From: Brachionus manjavacas
Lineage: Eukaryota; Rotifera; Eurotatoria; Ploima; Brachionidae
Assembly: GCA_019054805.1 (NCBI GenBank)
Contig: JAHQIY010000003.1
Coordinates: forward strand, 496,001 to 560,000
DNA length: 64,000 nt
Direction of reading: 5' to 3'
Shown: piece after piece, positions 10,085 to 20,764 of the stretch
Numbering within the stretch: position 1 is the stretch's first letter
How the letters are laid out: the number at the start of each line of letters is the position of its first letter
Position numbers and translations under genes: made by a program
The notes under the pieces: generated by a model
Seen by the model: the letters and a program-made list of their open reading frames with translations, nothing else
What the model was told of the DNA's origin: nothing
Databases searched by the model: none

Positions 10085-12640
10085 TGAGTTTATAAACTAC
10101 AAATTCCTCAGATCGGATGGAGTGGGAAAAAGAGGAGGTGGAGCAGCATTATGGGTCAAAAGGTCTATAGAATCTCAAAAAATCAAATTAAGGGACTTTA
10201 AAGAAGTGGTCAGTTTTTCAACCAAATTAGAAAACGAAGAGTCACTAGCCGTTTTTTCTATTTATCTTAGTCCCAAATCTAGGATAAACGAAAATTTATT
10301 TAATTTTATCTACAATAATAATAAAAATTCTATCATTTTGGGTGATCTAAATTGTAAAAATATTAGATGGTTTTGTAATAATTCAAACAAAAAAGACCTC
10401 AAACTGGAACAATTAATTGATAAATACAATCTTCATATTGTAAATGACAACATTCCGACGTAGAATCGAAGTCAAAATATACTCGATTTATCAATAATTT
10501 CAAATAGTTTTATTACATATTTCAAAAAAATTTAAGTACTCAAAGAACAAATCAGTGACCATAAAGCAATCATCACAACAATCGCCGACAATATAAAAGA
10601 AGTCAAGCTTGAGTGTTGTCGACTAAAATAAGTTCAAGGATCACCTTGATCGGAACTTCATCGAACCGACTGATATCAAACTTAAGGTCGATCTCGAAAA
10701 AATTTTTGACAAAAAAATGGAACAGATAAAGCAGATTATTGAAAATTCAAAAAAACTTTTTCAAACGAAAATTTCAACAGCAAAAATCTTACAGCTCTTC
10801 CTTATAAACTAATCGAAATTATCAAATTTAACCAAAAAATAAGAAAAATTACCAATCAAAGCCAAATTACGGTGCACAAAAACTAAATGACAAGTTAAAA
10901 TGAAAAATATCAAAATGTATTAATTAGTCACAATAACATTACATACACAAACAATTAGGAAACAGCCGAAAATTTAGAATCCATTTTCAAAAATTAAATC
11001 GAACTAAACGTAGAAAAATTCGTCAGAAATCAACAGCCTGAATTTAAAGCAATTCACTTCATTACAACAAAAGAAATGGCCGATGCGATTGAAACCTTTA
11101 AGCCATAGGCCTTGCCTGGATCAGATGTTATTTCAAACAAAGTTCTAGAAAACCTTCCACACAATGTTATTTTAAGTTTAAATTCATACCTTCATGCCGA
11201 CGAAATGGAAAAAATTATTATTCCTTGTAGAAAAACTGTTAGAGAAAAGATCAAGTTAAGATATGAAATTTGTTTGAATAACATTAAAGAAATGCTAGAA
11301 TCAATTACTTTAAAAAATTCATGTCACAATTGATATTTGGAAATCTCATTGTAATGAGCCCTATATGTCTGTCACGGTTCATTTTGTGAATAATAATCGG
11401 AAATTGAAAAGTATGCTTCTTGATGTTTTTTATTTTCCACATCCTCATGAAGCTATATTTATACTTGAAAATTTGAATAGAGTAATTATAATCTTATAAA
11501 TAATTGATTTGAATAATTAATTATTTTCTTAGGTTTTAGATAATTTTTCAATTAATGGCAATACTTTAACAGTTACAACCGATAATGCTTCAAACATGGT
11601 CTGCTTTGGGGAAATGTTCTGTTTAATAATGAAAATCCAATACATATTAAATGTGCTCTACATATCTTACCTCATTTTTAATTGTTCAAACTGGCCTGAA
11701 AAACGAATCAATCTCACTTCTTTTTGAAAAAATTCGTTTTTTTTGCAAAAAAATCCACAGCTCATCACGTCTTGTACAATTCGTAGATTCACAAGAAGTA
11801 TCAAACGAAATTAAAGAAAATTAAAGGTCTTTCACCCACACTGTTTATTCTGTATTTTAGTGACATATAAAAGTTAATTCCACCAAACCTAAAATAAGCC
11901 ATTTACGCAGACGACCTTTGCATTTGGTACACCTACTCCTTTAAAAGAGAAATAAAACGCGATTTTCAAAAATCTATAAATATTATAATTAAGTACTGTA
12001 AAAAAGGGGAATGACAGTAACAAAGAAAAGACCTGTTATACGACGTTCACTTCAGCTGATCTCAGACAAAATTACACGAAAAAATACAGCTTCAATCTTA
12101 AAAAAGCAAATCAAAACATTAAATTAGAACCTAACCCGACCTTATAAGGCGTTACTTTAGACCCCAGAATCAATTTCAAAAAGCAACTAAAATAAGTTGA
12201 GAAAAAAATCATTCCAAAAATTAATTTGATTAAGCGTATCAAAAATTTCAAATGGTCAAATTCATCTTCAATAAACACAATTCTATCTAAGTCGTTAATC
12301 AGATCACTGCTTTATTATTTTAAGTTCAGGTCCAGAAAAAATCAAAATTCTTCTGCAAAAAATTCCAAACAAAATCCTCCGAATAATTTAATGGTTTCCA
12401 TTTAAAACTGCAATCAAAACAAAACACAAGCACTTCAAACTAGACCAAATCGAAGATCGTGCCAATATATATTATATCCTTTTTTTTTACAAACAATCGC
12501 TAACGAAATAATCGAATTTATAAGCGATATTTCAACAGAATTCAAACGTTTCAAAACTCCTCTGGACAACATTATTCTATATCACTTATATTGTCAATCT
12601 TTTTTATATTAAAATACACTCAAAAAAGAAGTTTCAAACG
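10085..12640 (+). pseudogene. LINE ORF2: endonuclease and reverse transcriptase (Jockey/I-like)
   Basis: The apurinic-type endonuclease is visible at 10122-10600: RGGGAALWVK, IILGDLNCKN and SDHKAIITTI, the last two being metal-binding/catalytic boxes. RT begins near 11060 (ITTKEMADAIETFKP, PGSDVISNKVLENLP), is interrupted at ~11198 by a hAT fragment, and resumes at ~11822 with GLSPTLFILYFSDI and the catalytic YADD (about 11903-11914), then FLGVTLDPRINFKK. Multiple stops and frameshifts. The 3' end fades into AT-rich DNA at ~12640. Confidence 0.8.
11198..11821 (+). mobile_element. hAT transposase fragment nested in the LINE
   Basis: Recognised by the hAT order TIDIWKSHCNEPYMSVTVHF, then TVTTDNASNMV (catalytic Asp region) and a decayed CALHILPH segment. 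It retains a GT-AG intron at 11482-11532 (51 bp, phase 0, joining ...LENLNR to VLDNFS...). One frameshift lies near 11325 and another after the catalytic block. LINE coding sequence resumes immediately afterwards, so the fragment was inserted into the LINE. No terminal repeats were found, so it is partial. Confidence 0.75.
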
Positions 12641-12894
12641 AAGGCAAAGGCTTTCAAATAGATATCTGAAAAAATTTATTTATATAATTTTTTTTAATTA
12701 AAAAATTATTTTATTAAATAAAATATATATATTTTTTTATTCAATTATTATTAATTTATATAATGTACAAAAATTTTGAAATTAAAAATGAGCGATAACA
12801 AATCTTCATCAATTCAAATTATCACTTAATAATGAGTTGATCATCATTTTTACTTTAATCAATGTATCTTATCAAGCAACAAAATCAATGTGCA

Positions 12895-13379
12895 AAGGTT
12901 ATTTTGATAAGACAGAGTGGTTTTCGTTTAACGATTATATCAAAGAAATAAATTCATTTCGATTTGTGAGATTCAATCAGGCAGAATAGGAATTAAGCAT
13001 CTGCTAATGTCCAGACTTGGAAAAAAACTTGATTTGTAAAAATGCAATTTGTGTTGCTAACTGGTTGAAATTATGTGAATTTCCTGGCTTAGATCTCAAT
13101 CTTGAGGCAGATAAATGTCCAGGAAAACGAAAACAAGCTACACCTGCTTTGGTACAACGTATTTCGACTGGTCCAATTAATCCAGCCTTACAAAGTTTTA
13201 AATTTGAATTTCCAATTTCAATGGCTCAATCAATCAACCAAGATTCGATTTCAAATGAAAATGATAATTATCAAGATCAAGCCGAAAGTATTAATAATGA
13301 CATTCAACCTATTGTACAACCAACAACATCTTCAAATTTAGCTCCGAGAAACAGAGGCCGTCCTAGAAATAATCCATAA
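12895..13379 (+). pseudogene. MULE-type transposase C-terminus with SWIM-like zinc finger
   Basis: One frame, ending at TAA 13377-13379, contains a SWIM-type pattern (C-x-C-x8-C-x-N instead of H: CPDLEKNLICKN), then a Gly/Lys/Arg linker (PGKRKQATPALVQ) and an A/T-hook-like RGRPRNNP end. MULE transposases carry SWIM fingers after the DDE core; the core is not present here. Two in-frame stops (TAG, TAA) fall just before and inside the finger. The His to Asn change and the stops point to a dead copy. Confidence 0.55.
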
Positions 13380-13924
13380 TGTGTGATTTTTTTTATCAAT
13401 AAATATTAATATAATAATTTACTATTTTTTTTTTTTTACTACTAATAAATTTATTTTGCTACTTTTACTAATAAATTTTTGCTTTTACTTGTATTTATTT
13501 TGCTACGAATTTAATTATTTTTGCAAAGAAAATAATTTGTAGTCATTAAATTTTTGACATTAGAATCATTTGACATTTATTTACAGATTACCTTTAATTT
13601 GATTAGTCACTTAAACATGGACTGTTTTAAGCATAGAATCATTAAACATATTTCTCCATAATATACAATAAAATAAATTTTTCATGATCACCTTTAGAAT
13701 TAAAATCGATATTATTTCGTAACTGCTCATGAAACTTAATTTATAATTTAAGAAATTCAATTAAATACATAATACCATCTAAAAAGAGACATTAAACGAA
13801 TTGTTGTTTTAGCATATCGATAATTTTTTTACAAGCTAGCCAAACTTTTCAGCACACCCATTATTAAACCCATCATGTTTGCATTATTATCATACCAAAC
13901 ACCTTAATAACATACTAATACTAT
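13380..13924. other. No recognisable feature
   Basis: AT-rich sequence with short homopolymer tracts. No coding signature or repeat was recognised. Confidence 0.5.
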
Positions 13925-14177
13925 TTATTCAAAAATCCCTCCCGAATTTTCACCTGAATCATCTCCTAGTAATAATTGCAAACAATTCGCTAAAAAGCTT
14001 TCGAAACAATAATTTTTTAAATAAGTCTTAAAGCTAGACACGAGAACAAAATTTTTCTTAAACTCGCAATTTAAATATTTTTTAACCAAAAATGTGTGGT
14101 GTGGTAATTTATTGATAATAAGATAATTACAAGAGTCTAATAGTTTTGTGAACAAACCAAAGTCGTGTGTGGTGGTC
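13925..14177 (-). CDS. Possible terminal exon, unknown product
   Basis: On the minus strand a splice-acceptor-like tttttcag (about 14178-14185) leads into 83 open codons ending at a TAA (13925-13927). The peptide is rich in Leu, Phe and Cys with an acidic Gly/Ser-rich end (GDDSGENSGG). I do not recognise it and found no upstream exon. It could be a chance open frame. Confidence 0.25.
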
Positions 14178-15061
14178 TGAAAAAATGAAAAATTAGTAAA
14201 AATGCTTGAGGCTAAATAAATAAAGCTATAAAAGCAATATTTATACTGTTAGTTTCGGCCAAGATATTTTGAAGACAAGATGCTAGAGACTGTCTAGAAA
14301 CTGTTCACTAGCTTAGCAACTTAAAGTAGTAACTTTCAATGAAACTGACTCGGTATTTTGATTAATTAAAAATGAATATTATTATTATTTATTAATCAAG
14401 GCGAATAAAAATTTGCATTCCTGTGCGAATCTATTCAATAATCACTGATAAATGAAATAAAATTTTACAAAATATTTCTAAGTCAGCTAAAAAAAACGAT
14501 TTTGTTTATGGGAACAAGGAAAAGCTTTGAGAGTGCATTGTGAATTTAATTCAGCTTTAAATACAAACAACTTTAACGAAATATTTAAGTTCATTTAGCT
14601 GTCTGCAACAAAGTAGAAAAATTTGCTTTGAGCTAATTGAAAATTCATTCAATTATGGTAACAAAGGATTGATTGCAGAGTTGTTTCTAAGTCACAAGTC
14701 TTAAGTCAAGTCAAGTCAATGACAGAGATATAAAGTAATTCAAAGAATTTGTCATTAATAAGAAATAAATAAAAAATAAATTAAATAATGGTGCAATAGT
14801 ATAAAAAACTATATTAGTAATTAAATGTATAGGTTTACATGTACAATTGATTAAGAAAAAAGAATTTATAGAGACAATGTCTATAATTATTATTATTATT
14901 ATTATTATTATTAATTTCAGTGAACGCCTTTAAGGCGATGTTAAAAAAATATTAAAAAAGAACTAAATACATACTAAATGATTATTGTAAAAATGTTAAT
15001 TAAACTAGTTTGGTTAAATATTATTCAAAATTTCTTTTATTTATTTTTTTCTTCGATCCAG
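14178..15061. other. Intergenic, with (ATT)n microsatellite
   Basis: A run of about ten ATT units at 14887-14916, two near-repeats of aagtcaagtc at 14700-14718, otherwise unremarkable AT-rich DNA. Confidence 0.6.
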
Positions 15062-15123
15062 GAGGCAGGATAACAAATCAAACTTTGGAGGACAACCAGT
15101 TCACCGATGGATTTTCCCTTGAG
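15062..15123 (+). CDS. Possible orphan internal exon
   Basis: A 62-bp open stretch with higher G+C than its flanks, bounded by a pyrimidine tract ending ccag and by a gtaag donor. It would encode about 20 residues (GGRITNQTLEDNQFTDGFS). There are no neighbouring exons in frame that I can identify, so this is weak. Confidence 0.2.
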
Positions 15124-15568
15124 GTAAGATTTTCTTTCTTTTCTTTTAGTGGGACTTGGTTATTTCTATCAGCATTTTTCAATAAGTCTCATTTCCTATA
15201 TTTCCTAAGCATTCCCTAGAGTCAGTTATTCCATTCCGATTTGTATTTCTTAACTCTCTTAGTTTAAGTTCTATTTTCTGAGTTCTATTTTTCTTCATTT
15301 CCATCTTCTTTTAAGCGCTCATTCAATTCTTTAAATATAGATTTATTGCTAAGTTGGTCTTGCGTGCTTCTTTCGAGCTCTTTCAATGCATCCATTAAAC
15401 CTTATTATTTTAGTAAAATTTTATTTAAACATATAAATATTCTGCAGAAAATGCAGCCTAATAATAATTTTTCTTGGTCGTCTTAATTAAAAATATTTTC
15501 GCATATTTTATGACGTTTTGCTCATTTCTACTAAAAATTTAAACCCAAATTTTAATTTTTATTTACAA
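15124..15568. other. No recognisable feature
   Basis: T-rich upstream region of the phosphorylase gene; no obvious TATA box or repeat was singled out. Confidence 0.4.
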
Positions 15569-16701
15569 ATGAAAATATTTGAGTATTGTTTGAAAAATTT
15601 AAGAGACGACTTTGAGTTGATCCTACTGGATGAATGGTCTAAGGCTTATGCTTTAGAAGGTTTATTTAAATTCAAACTAGATACTCAGGTGCCTACAAGA
15701 TACTTAGCAGGAAATTACTCTTTTATTGTGCAAAAAAATTCACGTAGATACTCCGAAAAGCGGCCAACAGACATCCAAAAATCCTCTTCTGTAAATCTTC
15801 CTTTTGACGAAAAAAAATTTAATTTTACAAAAATTTCACCTCAAGAAGTTAAATTTAGCCTGATTAAAATTTAATAAAATTAAAGTTATCTTTAAAGGTT
15901 TTATTAAAATTAATAAATATTGATGAGACAGAAAGCAGTGATAACTTGATCATTATTAACAATAGTCCGATAGAGATAGGACATTGTTTGATATGTCCGA
16001 AGTACAATGAAAAAAAAAATCAGGTTCTGGACGAATATTCGATCAAGCTGGCCTGTCACATTCTAAAGCTCATTTGCTCGAGAAATTTCTTAATCGGTTT
16101 TAATAGCATTTCAGCCTATGCATCAGTAAACCACCTGCACATGCATTTGTATGACTTAAAGCAGACTAGTGATTTTAAAATTAATAAAGAATATTTATTC
16201 CCAATACAGAATTGTAAAAAGCCTCAAATGTATAAAAATAAAATATGGTTCATAGATTTCAATTGCTACTATAGAGCTTGCTTTTGTGTCGAACTAGGCG
16301 CTTTCGAATCGCCAGAGCAATTTAGCCATAAAGTTTTTTCTATAGTAAATTTTTTAAGTCAAAATGACATTCCGCATAATGCTGTTTTTGTTAAATCAAA
16401 ATCTTTTATTGATCAAAAAGAAACTATTAAGTGTTTTATCTGGCCAAAAATGGCATCACATGGTATTTTTTTTTATTTTACAAATTATATGTTTTAATAA
16501 AATATTTAAATTAAAGAGATACCACCAAATGACAAAAATGTATGCTTTGCTATTACTGAGTTAAGTGGACATTTTATACTTCCATTTGATGAAGACTTTG
16601 GTTCAATTAATGAAGAGTTTATAATTGAGGTGGCACAGTTTATTCAACCGGACAATAAAAAAATTATGGAGCTTAAAGACAAAGTTTTAGAACTAAATTA
16701 A
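15569..16701 (+). CDS. GDPGP1: GDP-D-glucose phosphorylase (HIT-like superfamily)
   Basis: Predicted to phosphorolyse GDP-D-glucose to glucose-1-phosphate and GDP, a cytosolic clean-up of a misformed sugar nucleotide. Seen: start ATG 15569; VPTRYLAGNYSFIVQKN; FNFTKISPQEVKFSL; then NNSPIEIGHCLICP, GFNSISAYASVNHLHMH with the H-x-H-x-H catalytic triad; and LSGHFILPFDEDFG near the end. A 54-bp intron (16463-16516, GT-AG) joins WPKMASH to EIPPND; the stop is TAA 16699-16701. The oddity is between 15872 and 15920: the first segment ends in TAA and the next continues in another frame, without a canonical donor that keeps the conserved KFSL motif. This is either a non-standard intron, a 1-bp error, or a disabling frameshift. 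Family identity is strong; integrity is not. Confidence 0.8.
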
Positions 16702-16929
16702 AAATGTTAATTCATTTTTGGTTTCATTTTTATTGTTTTTGGTCGAGCTTCTTTATTTTAAAAAATATGATTTAAAATTGATTATTTATTTTTTTAGTTC
16801 TAGACGATTGAAAATACAATTTATCTTAAAAAACAAATATAAAAGGTAAAATTAAAAGTTAAAACTTAGTCTTTTCTGTAAATTAAATTTCTACAATAAA
16901 AAAGAAATAATCAATTCATGATCAATTTT
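16702..16929. other. Short convergent intergenic spacer
   Basis: AT-rich gap between the + strand phosphorylase stop and the possible minus-strand exon. Nothing else recognised. Confidence 0.4.
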
Positions 16930-17099
16930 TTAAGTTTTTAACATGCTCTCATTTTTTCCAGCTTTTTGACAAAGATTTCTCGTTGCTTTTACGTTTCCAT
17001 TATTTGCTTTTGACAATGGCATGTTAAATACCTTTAATATTTCAGAGTTTGGCAATTTTTTTTTTCTCAAAAATTCGGAAAAGTGCCTAATATCGATAA
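16930..17099 (-). CDS. Possible 3' terminal exon, unknown product
   Basis: Minus strand: an acceptor-like tcaaag at 17100-17105, then 56 open codons to TAA (16930-16932). The peptide is basic and Asn/Lys-rich (MPLSKANNGNVKATRNLCQ), clearly more protein-like than its surroundings. I cannot name it. It could be the last exon of a gene whose upstream exons were separated or lost when the repeat at 17155 inserted; the exon at 18558-18729 on the same strand may be part of it. Confidence 0.35.
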
Positions 17100-17154
17100 C
17101 TTTGAGCAATAAAAATAATCAATCGATATCTTCCAAGGGTAGAGATTCAAAATC

Positions 17155-17345
17155 AGTGTTGGGATCCGTACAAGCGGACACTTAACCGGCCAAAATTTTC
17201 AGAAACCGTGACCGTGTCCGCATTAGCCGGACAATCTTTAAGCGGGCGGTCATTTGACCGGTCAGCTAGGCGGTTTAATTTTTGGACCGCAAAAATAAAT
17301 GGTCTAAAATAAACGGGCGGCCAAAAACCGGTCAGCTTTTTGACG
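17155..17345. mobile_element. GC-rich hAT-like transposon end
   Basis: Begins cagtgttgggatccg, typical of hAT terminal repeats, followed by a patch much richer in G+C than anything near it. The patch repeats two words: accggtcagct (twice) and gggcgg (three times, in both spacings). Repeated subterminal words are usual transposase-binding sites in hAT elements. No matching opposite end was found, so this is a solo or truncated end. Confidence 0.45.
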
Positions 17346-18109
17346 GGCGGTACTAAATTTTTTGTAAAATTTTGAAAAAAAAAAAATTAAAAATTTTTTA
17401 AAATAAATAAAAAAAAATTTTAATGAAAAAGAGAAGAATAAGATTTGTTTTGAATAAATTTTTTCTCCTAATTTTCTTTTTTTTGGCAACAAGTGTTCAT
17501 ATATTGATTCTAAATGTGAGTCTAAATTTGTCTTTGACGTCGATGCTGAAAAATCCTCTCAATTCCTTCACTTAATGCGTTGAAGAACTTTAAAAACCTG
17601 ATTGCGATATGTTTTTTCAGCTTGCATAATGACTTAAAAACAAAGTCATTTTTTTATAAACGTCTTTATTTAAATAAATAAATATTGGCTCGAGCTTTCG
17701 CTCCTTTGCCAAACTTATATAAAATGTTTCAAAAAACAAAAAAAAAAAACAAAAAAGAAATATAAAATAAAATTATTATCTCATAAGTTGTACCTTAGAA
17801 AAAAAAAAAGAAGAAAATTAGTTACGCAATTTAAACCCGATTCCAAAGCTTGGCCTCCAGTATCTGTATTAGAATCTATTAAGTAACTTGTTAATTACAT
17901 TCACACGAATACGAATCATCAATTGTTGTTGGACAAATGGAGCTGATACCTGTTGATTTCTTTCCTTGTTAACCTATTAGGCTAATGACTCATTTATCTG
18001 ACAAGTATATTTTAAAAAAATAATAAGCAATTAATAATAGAATAAATTAATTAAATAAAAAGATTATTTATATATTAACAATAATGAAAATAAAATTTAG
18101 TTGTGGAGG
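17346..18109. other. Intergenic, no recognisable gene
   Basis: Long A and T tracts, and a short word series at 17680-17710 (ggctcgagctttcgctcc) near taaataaataaat that resembles a LINE/SINE tail but matches nothing else seen here. Confidence 0.4.
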
Positions 18110-18358
18110 AATACAAAGAATGTTTCGAATCGAGATATATTGAATATCCAACTCCATTGTGTAATTGCTTCCTTACTATTTCCTCCATTTTTCCTGAAAC
18201 CTGAACTATGTAAACATTTGCCACATGTAACAATCTATGTCTTCTAAACTTTCATTTTTTTTATCTCATTTTATTTACTTTAATTGAATTTTTGATTTTT
18301 TAATTTATTCTGAAGGAGCCCTAGCTCGGTACAGAAAACAAATAAATAAATAAATAAA
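18110..18358 (+). repeat. Interspersed repeat family, copy 1 (retroposon 3' end)
   Basis: About 245 bp ending ctgaaggagccctagctcgg, then tacagaaaacaaa and a (taaa)n tail. It matches the minus strand of 61775-62090 over its length and 49975-50045 over the last ~65 bp. The simple-repeat tail suggests the 3' end of a LINE or a SINE. No coding sequence. Confidence 0.7.
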
Positions 18359-18557
18359 AATGTAGCTAGTTTTAGTTTTTTTAGAATTTTGAAGAATGAT
18401 TGAAATATGTTTTACTCAAGTAACTTTGATGTTTATCTCAAAGAAATTGTTAAGCTTTTCGCTTGAGGGAAAAGTCAAACAGAATTTGTTGAAAAAAAAA
18501 CAAGTCGTTATAGTTTTTTTTCATATTATCTGTGAATAGAAAGAGATCTTTTTTACC

Positions 18558-18729
18558 TGTGATACTTCACAATTATCGTGGGATTCAACAAAATCAAGAT
18601 AGCAAACATTAAATTGGAATTTGCTTACCCCTTGATAGAATGAAACTTGTGAATGATGGTCGAAAACCGGAATGTATACACCCTACGCATTACTTTATCA
18701 TCAGCTTCTCCACTGATGCCAAATGATGA
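18558..18729 (-). pseudogene. Possible exon with a frameshift, unknown product
   Basis: Minus strand, bounded by acceptor ttttttag (18730) and donor GTAAAA (18557). Two protein-like segments occur in different frames: SSFGISGEADDKVMRR, then a Tyr/Phe/His-rich part (GVYIPVFDHHSQVSFYQG, followed by VCYLDFVESHDNCEVSQ). A 1-nt shift near 18690 separates them. G+C is above the surroundings. I do not recognise the family. Confidence 0.3.
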
Positions 18730-20097
18730 CTAAAAAATATTTAGTTGATTTTTGAATTTGAGCAATCGACTGCAATCGATTACCCTAAAAATAAAGCACA
18801 AATTATTTAACTGTAGAATAACAAAAAGTCACAGACCTATTTTGCAACTTAAAAGAATTAGTAAATTTTTAGTAATTAAATTTGTAAATAATTTAATCAA
18901 AATTCTTAAAGCTCAAAAACGAAAATAAAAATGTGACAAAAACCAAAAACAAAATTTTTTTAAAAAATTGAATAGATGGTTGCTTAGTAAAGCTACTTTA
19001 AATTATAAAATTCCACATTAGAATAATCATCATCAATAAAAGTAAATTTTAAGTTAAGTTCACTCAATTTTGTGTTTTAGGTTGCCCTTTTTTAATGAAA
19101 TTTGTTTAAACATGAGTCCCGTAATGAAAAGATATTTGAAAGATTTTTTTGTACTTAAAGATAATTTTTCGAATAGTTAATAAATTTGATTATAATTTTA
19201 TTAAATTTTTTAATAAAATTCTTTCATTTTAATTAGCAATGGGCATGAGAATAAAATCAAGGTTAAAATATCCAGTAAGACCTGTTCTTATAATAAATAA
19301 TGGCTACTATAGCAGGCTCATTATTATTGTCGGCATCTTTTTTCTTATCTTTTATTTTAGTAAAACTTTGATAAAATTTAAATTAAAATTTAGTGAAATT
19401 TAAAGCTCTTTTTAACAGTCCTAAATTTTTTGGTAATGTTTGCCTTCACACCTTTAAAAGAAGTAATCAAGAACTAATTAAATATGCGGCTGTAAAAATT
19501 TATAAAGTTTTTCCTTGTTTAAAAACTAGTTAGTAAGGTATCAACATTCGAAATAAGATCCAAAAACTTAAAATTTATCGATTGTTTTCAACAGGCAATT
19601 TTTAATAATATTAAAAAATACCAATTTTAAAGGAAAATTTTCTTATTGATTTTAATGAATATTTCTTTTTAATTAAATCTCGGCTTTGAAAATTTTCCGG
19701 ACATTTTTCAGAAATGAAAATTTTATGATCTGATTTGTGCAAACATCCCAATGTACCATGCCTTATTTTTTGAAAACCCCGACATCTTTGTACATTGATT
19801 GATACTAATATCAGCCAATGACTTAATATTATTTCTTTAATATAGAAGTTTAAAATTTCAAATAATTAAAAAAAATAATTTTTTTTCATATCCGGATTTA
19901 TCTGAAAATGTGATTTGTTTTTGAAAATAAATCATAATTTATAAGTCAATTCAGAAAAGATTTTATTCGCAAATAAAAAAGTTATTTCTCAGTCTTACAA
20001 TTTTCAAAAAAAATAAAAATCACTTTAATAAAAATTTTTTTTTAGATTATAATTAATCAAATTTTTCATAAAAGTTATAATTAAATTAAATCAATAA
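18730..20097. other. Intergenic, no recognisable gene
   Basis: Long AT-rich region downstream of the multi-protease gene. I saw no domain, tandem repeat or splice-bounded exon that I can support. Confidence 0.5.
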
Positions 20098-20764
20098 TTA
20101 GTACTCCATGAAATGAAAAGAAAAGAAAAAATTTAAAATTCCGAAAAAATAAAATATAATTTTAAAAAAATCAATATCTGTTGCGTTAAAAAATGAACCA
20201 ACCGATGATGATGCAATTGTTGTAGTATCACTAATAGAAGTACTACTATTTGATATAATTTCTGTAGATTCAAAAATATCGACACCTTGCTCTGAACCAT
20301 CTTCATTTATTTCAAAAACTTTTTGTTGAAAAAAAGATAAGATTAAAAAATCAAGTGTTTGACATTTACCTTTTATTGTGAAATTCTTTTCAATAGTCAA
20401 AGAAAATTCAACAGGTATTACTTCATTCAATTTTTCTTCGTTGCCAATGAGAGTATTGTTCACTTCTTGGATGTATGATCGTATTTTTGTCGGATTACTA
20501 GACTCAATTGAAATATTTGCATCAACAAATATTACGTTTGATTGTCTATTAAAAAATTTTAAAAAATTTTATAGAAAAAGAAATAAATTACAAGGTGCCA
20601 GTAAAAATAGAATTCGGGATAAGTTTAACTAATTCGGATTCCAAGCTGGTCAAATTTGTATCACCAATGAATAAAAATCTTTTCCTTGATAAAGTAAGTT
20701 TTATAATTTTTTCGAGAAAAATTTTGAAGCGTTTAAATAAAGGTTGAGAAATTCTTAGGGATGT
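20098..20764 (-). CDS. C-terminal domain and hydrophobic tail of the multi-protease gene
   Basis: After the last, diverged repeat comes a unique segment with a 46-bp intron (20546-20591, GT-AG) that joins ...IFTGTL to QSNVIFVDANIS in frame. A second optional 51-bp GT-AG stretch near 20330-20385 is a multiple of three and may or may not be spliced. The protein ends with a Ser/Thr stretch, a small-residue site, then about 20 hydrophobic residues (FFKIIFYFFGILNFFFSF) and a very short tail, stop TAA at 20098-20100. This suits a GPI-anchor signal or a tail membrane anchor. The unique domain was not recognised. Confidence 0.65.
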
